From: Phycisphaerae bacterium
Lineage (GTDB): Bacteria > Planctomycetota > Phycisphaerae > Phycisphaerales > SM1A02
Assembly: GCA_030432455.1 (NCBI GenBank)
Contig: JAUIHC010000043.1
Coordinates: 1-13,171 of the forward strand
DNA length: 13,171 nucleotides
Direction: 5' to 3'
In this document: positions 7,408 through 13,171 of the stretch, piece after piece
Position numbering within the stretch: the stretch's first letter is position 1
Layout of the letters: every line of letters starts with the position of its first letter
The notes under the pieces: generated by a model
What the model was told of the DNA's origin: nothing
Databases searched by the model: none
Seen by the model: only the letters and a program-made list of their open reading frames with translations
Position numbers and translations under genes: made by a program

Positions 7408-7415
7408 CGCCCGAA
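7394..7415 (+). repeat. Hairpin around the cysE stop codon, with overlapping alternative stem
   Basis: TTCGGGCG (7394-7401) and CGCCCGAA (7408-7415) are perfect inverted repeats, with AAGTGA in the loop, which holds the cysE stop codon. A second inverted repeat, GAATCGG (7413-7419) with CCGATTC (7422-7428), shares three bases with it, and GGGGCCG (7418-7424) with CGGCCCC (7439-7445) is a third. These may form a T-poor terminator for cysE or stabilise the 3' end; function is unknown. Confidence 0.4.
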
Positions 7416-7467
7416 TCGGGGCCGATTCCCGGCAACCACGGCCCCCGGAACCCGCGTCCGAGTCCCG

Positions 7468-7473
7468 TACAAT
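7468..7473 (+). promoter_or_regulatory. -10 box of acnA
   Basis: TACAAT sits 50 bases before the acnA ATG, predicting a start near 7480 and a leader of about 44 bases. The surrounding GTACAATGCCGG differs by one base from the sequence before cysE. No clear -35 box is visible, and the leader has no Shine-Dalgarno site. Confidence 0.5.
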
Positions 7474-7523
7474 GCCGGACTCGGCCCGTTCTCCATTCTC
7501 CATCTCTTCCTTCTGGACCCCCC

Positions 7524-10271
<2,748 letters not shown>

Positions 10272-10316
10272 TCCGACGCGTCCCCGGACCCGTCCCGCCA
10301 TCCGAAGAGATCGACG

Positions 10317-10348
10317 CATCGGGCCCGCGCACCTCCGCGGGCCCGATG
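10317..10348 (+). terminator. Hairpin terminator after acnA
   Basis: CATCGGGCCCGCG (10317-10329) pairs perfectly with CGCGGGCCCGATG (10336-10348) around a CACCTC loop, a 13-bp stem. The following TCCTGTTCGG is only partly T-rich. Confidence 0.65.
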
Positions 10349-10404
10349 TCCTGTTCGGGCGAGTCCCACCGTCGTCGCGGGCCGCGGGTTCTCGTCACCG
10401 CCGA

Positions 10405-10449
10405 ACTTCCGCGCGAGTCTCCGGAAGTGGCGACTTCCGCTCGTAGCCT
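10405..10449 (+). promoter_or_regulatory. Repeat cluster and possible promoter before the ComF-like gene
   Basis: ACTTCCGC occurs twice (10405-10412 and 10433-10440), and its inverse CGGAAGT lies between them (10422-10428), so 10422-10439 is a perfect 7-bp inverted repeat around GGCG. TAGCCT (10444-10449) directly after it could be a -10 box. The arrangement looks like an operator over a promoter, but it is a pattern call only. Confidence 0.35.
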
Positions 10450-10547
10450 GAGCCGGGGCGGGCCGGGGGCGCGGTCGTGCGTCGGACGGGATGTTCTTCA
10501 GGAGATCGGAGGCGGGAGTGACGCACGGGAGGATCGAGAGGAACGGG

Positions 10548-11348
10548 ATGGACGGCCGAGGTCGCTGGTCGGGCAGGGGCGAGATGGGCCGGATCTCCGT
10601 CGGGATCATGAGGGCCACGCGGGCCCTGGGCTCCATGGGGGACGCCTGGCTCGGTCGCGCGGCTCCAGGCCTCGCCTGGTGGCACGAGACGCTCTCTGCG
10701 GCGATGGCTCGGCCGACGGGCCAGGCACTGGAGTCGCCTGAGGGTCTCGACGAGCTTGCCGTGCTCGTCTCCGACGCGCCGGAGGTCGTGCGGATGCTTG
10801 CCGCCGCCAAGTACGGTGCCGATGGAGACCCGTGGAGATGGCTCGGCAGACGGCTCGGTCGGGAGCTCTGCGCCACCGCCGTCACCCTGGACCGAGCAGG
10901 GGCGCCCGACCCGTTCCGGCCCTATGTCGTGCCGGTTCCCAGTCACTGGTGGCGACGACGGCATCGCGGGATCGACCACACGAACCTCCTCGCCATCGAG
11001 GTCGCGGCCGCCGTGGGTGGTCGTCGTCGTCCCTGGCTCGCTCGTCGGTGGGGGCCGACCCAGATGGGCGGCGATCGGCGGGCCCGACGTGGCGTCGCGG
11101 GACAGTTCGTCGTCTCGATCGCGCGGCGATTGGAGGACTCGATGCGGGGCCGCCGTCGTTGGAACCCTGCGGTTCCGGTGGTGCTGGTCGACGACATCGT
11201 GACCACCGGGGCCAGCCTGTCGGCGTGCGCCGCGGTGCTTCGGCGTCTCGGCCATCAGACGATCCTCGGGGCCGTCGTCGTCGAGCATGGAGGCCCGGTT
11301 CTCGACGAGTTGTCCACATCCGACCCACTGGAGTGGATCGACCTCTGA
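10548..11348 (+). CDS. ComF family protein (phosphoribosyltransferase-like), zinc ribbon absent
   Basis: ComF-type proteins have a type-I phosphoribosyltransferase fold and in some bacteria are needed for DNA uptake; the reaction is not established. The 266-residue protein shows PVPS (129-132), RRHRGIDHTNLLA (137-149), a QMGGDRRARRGV stretch (172-183) matching the family's Q...R..N region, and the PRPP-binding loop VLVDDIVTTGAS (212-223). The usual N-terminal zinc ribbon with CxxC pairs is missing: the first cysteine is C108. Instead residues 1-70 are basic and partly hydrophobic without a known motif. The start at 10548 follows GAGAGGA; ATGs at 10491 and 10584 are alternatives. It stands alone between two terminators, and no other competence gene is in the window. 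Confidence 0.8.
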   Translation: MDGRGRWSGRGEMGRISVGIMRATRALGSMGDAWLGRAAPGLAWWHETLSAAMARPTGQALESPEGLDELAVLVSDAPEVVRMLAAAKYGADGDPWRWLGRRLGRELCATAVTLDRAGAPDPFRPYVVPVPSHWWRRRHRGIDHTNLLAIEVAAAVGGRRRPWLARRWGPTQMGGDRRARRGVAGQFVVSIARRLEDSMRGRRRWNPAVPVVLVDDIVTTGASLSACAAVLRRLGHQTILGAVVVEHGGPVLDELSTSDPLEWIDL

Positions 11349-11411
11349 ATCTTTCCGGAGGGGCCAGATGCCGGATCACTGGCTGCGGGGATTGGTGTAC
11401 AGTCACCGGTC

Positions 11412-11435
11412 GCGGTGCCAAGATGCCGCTTTTTT
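11412..11435 (+). terminator. Intrinsic terminator after the ComF-like gene
   Basis: GCGGTG (11412-11417) pairs with TGCCGC (11424-11429; four G-C plus two G-U pairs) around a CCAAGA loop, directly followed by six T (11430-11435). A competing stem, CACCG (11404-11408) with CGGTG (11413-11417), would break the terminator. It isolates comF from the rRNA operon 100 bases on. Confidence 0.6.
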
Positions 11436-11534
11436 CCGGACCTGTGCCCGATCGGGCCGCCGATACGGGCGGGCCGGAGGGGGCCGCGGGCTCAAAAAAG
11501 TCCCCACGACCGGCGATTTCGTCGTTCGAGTGGG

Positions 11535-11562
11535 TTGACACCGGCTGTGGTTTCTCTAACAT
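11535..11562 (+). promoter_or_regulatory. rRNA operon promoter
   Basis: A consensus TTGACA -35 (11535-11540) is 16 bases from TAACAT (11557-11562). The expected start is about 11569, after the GC-rich discriminator CCCCCGTC, a feature that in other bacteria goes with stringent and growth-rate control of rRNA. It is the only near-consensus two-box promoter in the window. The A6 run at 11494-11499 is too far upstream for a standard UP element. Confidence 0.75.
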
Positions 11563-11568
11563 CCCCCG

Positions 11569-11963
11569 TCTCGCGATTGCGAAAGGCAAACGCGACGCGA
11601 CTCCGGTCGCGACTCTCTCTGACAAGTGAACGATTCGGACACGCCGCGAGGATGTCACTGAAGCCAAGCCTGTTCACACAGGCGAGGTGGAAGTATCCCA
11701 ACCCGGGCGACCCACTACAGCCGGGTCGTCCGTTGGACATCCTTGTGATACCAGATCATTTCCTACAGGGGATCTGTACATGACCTGCTTGCAGGTCGGG
11801 TAGAGATGTCCAAGAACTCTCCGGCAGGCTTGCCACCTGCCGGCACCGGATTGGTCGCTTCGGCGACTCCTGTATCCGGTGAAGACCGGTCGCGTTTTCC
11901 GACGCGATCAACCAGGCAAACCCTTCGAATGTCAGTCGTCCTTCGGGACGGCCATCGATAAAG
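11569..11963 (+). other. Transcribed 16S rRNA leader with eight hairpins
   Basis: About 395 bases between the rRNA promoter and the mature 16S end, without a credible gene or tRNA. Perfect or near-perfect hairpins lie at 11596-11611, 11668-11683, 11704-11732 (10 bp, one G-U), 11782-11797, 11821-11843 (8 bp), 11844-11881 (outer 8 bp enclosing a C-TTCG-G tetraloop hairpin at 11854-11867), 11890-11907 and 11937-11950 (second C-TTCG-G loop). Known rRNA leaders carry antitermination and RNase III processing signals. I could not recognise a boxA, and the partner of the 16S processing stem lies beyond the window. Confidence 0.6.

Positions 11964-13171
<1,208 letters not shown>

Noticed and set aside
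11430..11500. T6 (11430-11435) and A6 (11494-11499) as a bidirectional terminator
   Set aside because: Only the T6 run has a hairpin directly before it; nothing convincing precedes the A6 run when read on the minus strand.
11569..11963. Possible tRNA in the rRNA leader
   Set aside because: The hairpins do not form a cloverleaf, and no T-loop GTTCRA motif or CCA-ready acceptor stem was found.

Overview
The window is GC-rich bacterial DNA ending inside a 16S rRNA gene. The 16S text (a planctomycete-type GGCTGC at the EUB338 site, a short helix-17 region), a PEP-CTERM-like sorting tail with a VPAPGA motif and a polyarginine end, and a large secreted helical protein with an EF-hand all suggest a planctomycete, most likely of the Phycisphaerae. 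That placement is inference; no database search was possible.

Layout. 1-554 (-): N-terminal part of a membrane protein that resembles the transmembrane domain of an ABC exporter and runs off the left edge. Divergent from it, 673-2750 (+): a GT4-like glycosyltransferase and a sulfotransferase joined by an ATGA stop/start overlap, so almost certainly one transcription unit. Facing them, 2775-3653 (-): a second, sequence-different sulfotransferase. Together these four look like a small surface-glycan locus (assembly, sulfation, perhaps export). 3917-4504 (+): a secreted PEP-CTERM-like protein with a strong hairpin after it. 4748-6391 (+): a secreted helical protein with LTxxQ-like motifs, Gly-rich linkers, one canonical EF-hand loop and a polyglycine end, followed by a near-perfect terminator. 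6496-7407 (+): serine O-acetyltransferase (cysE), whose promoter -10 box lies so close to the ATG that the mRNA is probably leaderless. 7524-10271 (+): aconitase (acnA), with all three cluster cysteines, and a terminator after it. 10548-11348 (+): a ComF-family phosphoribosyltransferase-like protein lacking the usual N-terminal zinc ribbon, followed by a hairpin plus T6 terminator. 11535-11963: rRNA promoter (TTGACA-16-TAACAT) and a long leader with at least eight hairpins. 11964-13171: 16S rRNA, cut off by the window end.

The core-metabolic genes (cysE, acnA) each seem to have their own GTACRATGCCGG-type promoter. Shine-Dalgarno motifs are inconsistent: clear before the two divergent genes at the left, weak or absent before others. 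I see no mobile element, CRISPR array or tRNA, and no defence system. Very long antisense ORFs, especially opposite acnA, are composition shadows.
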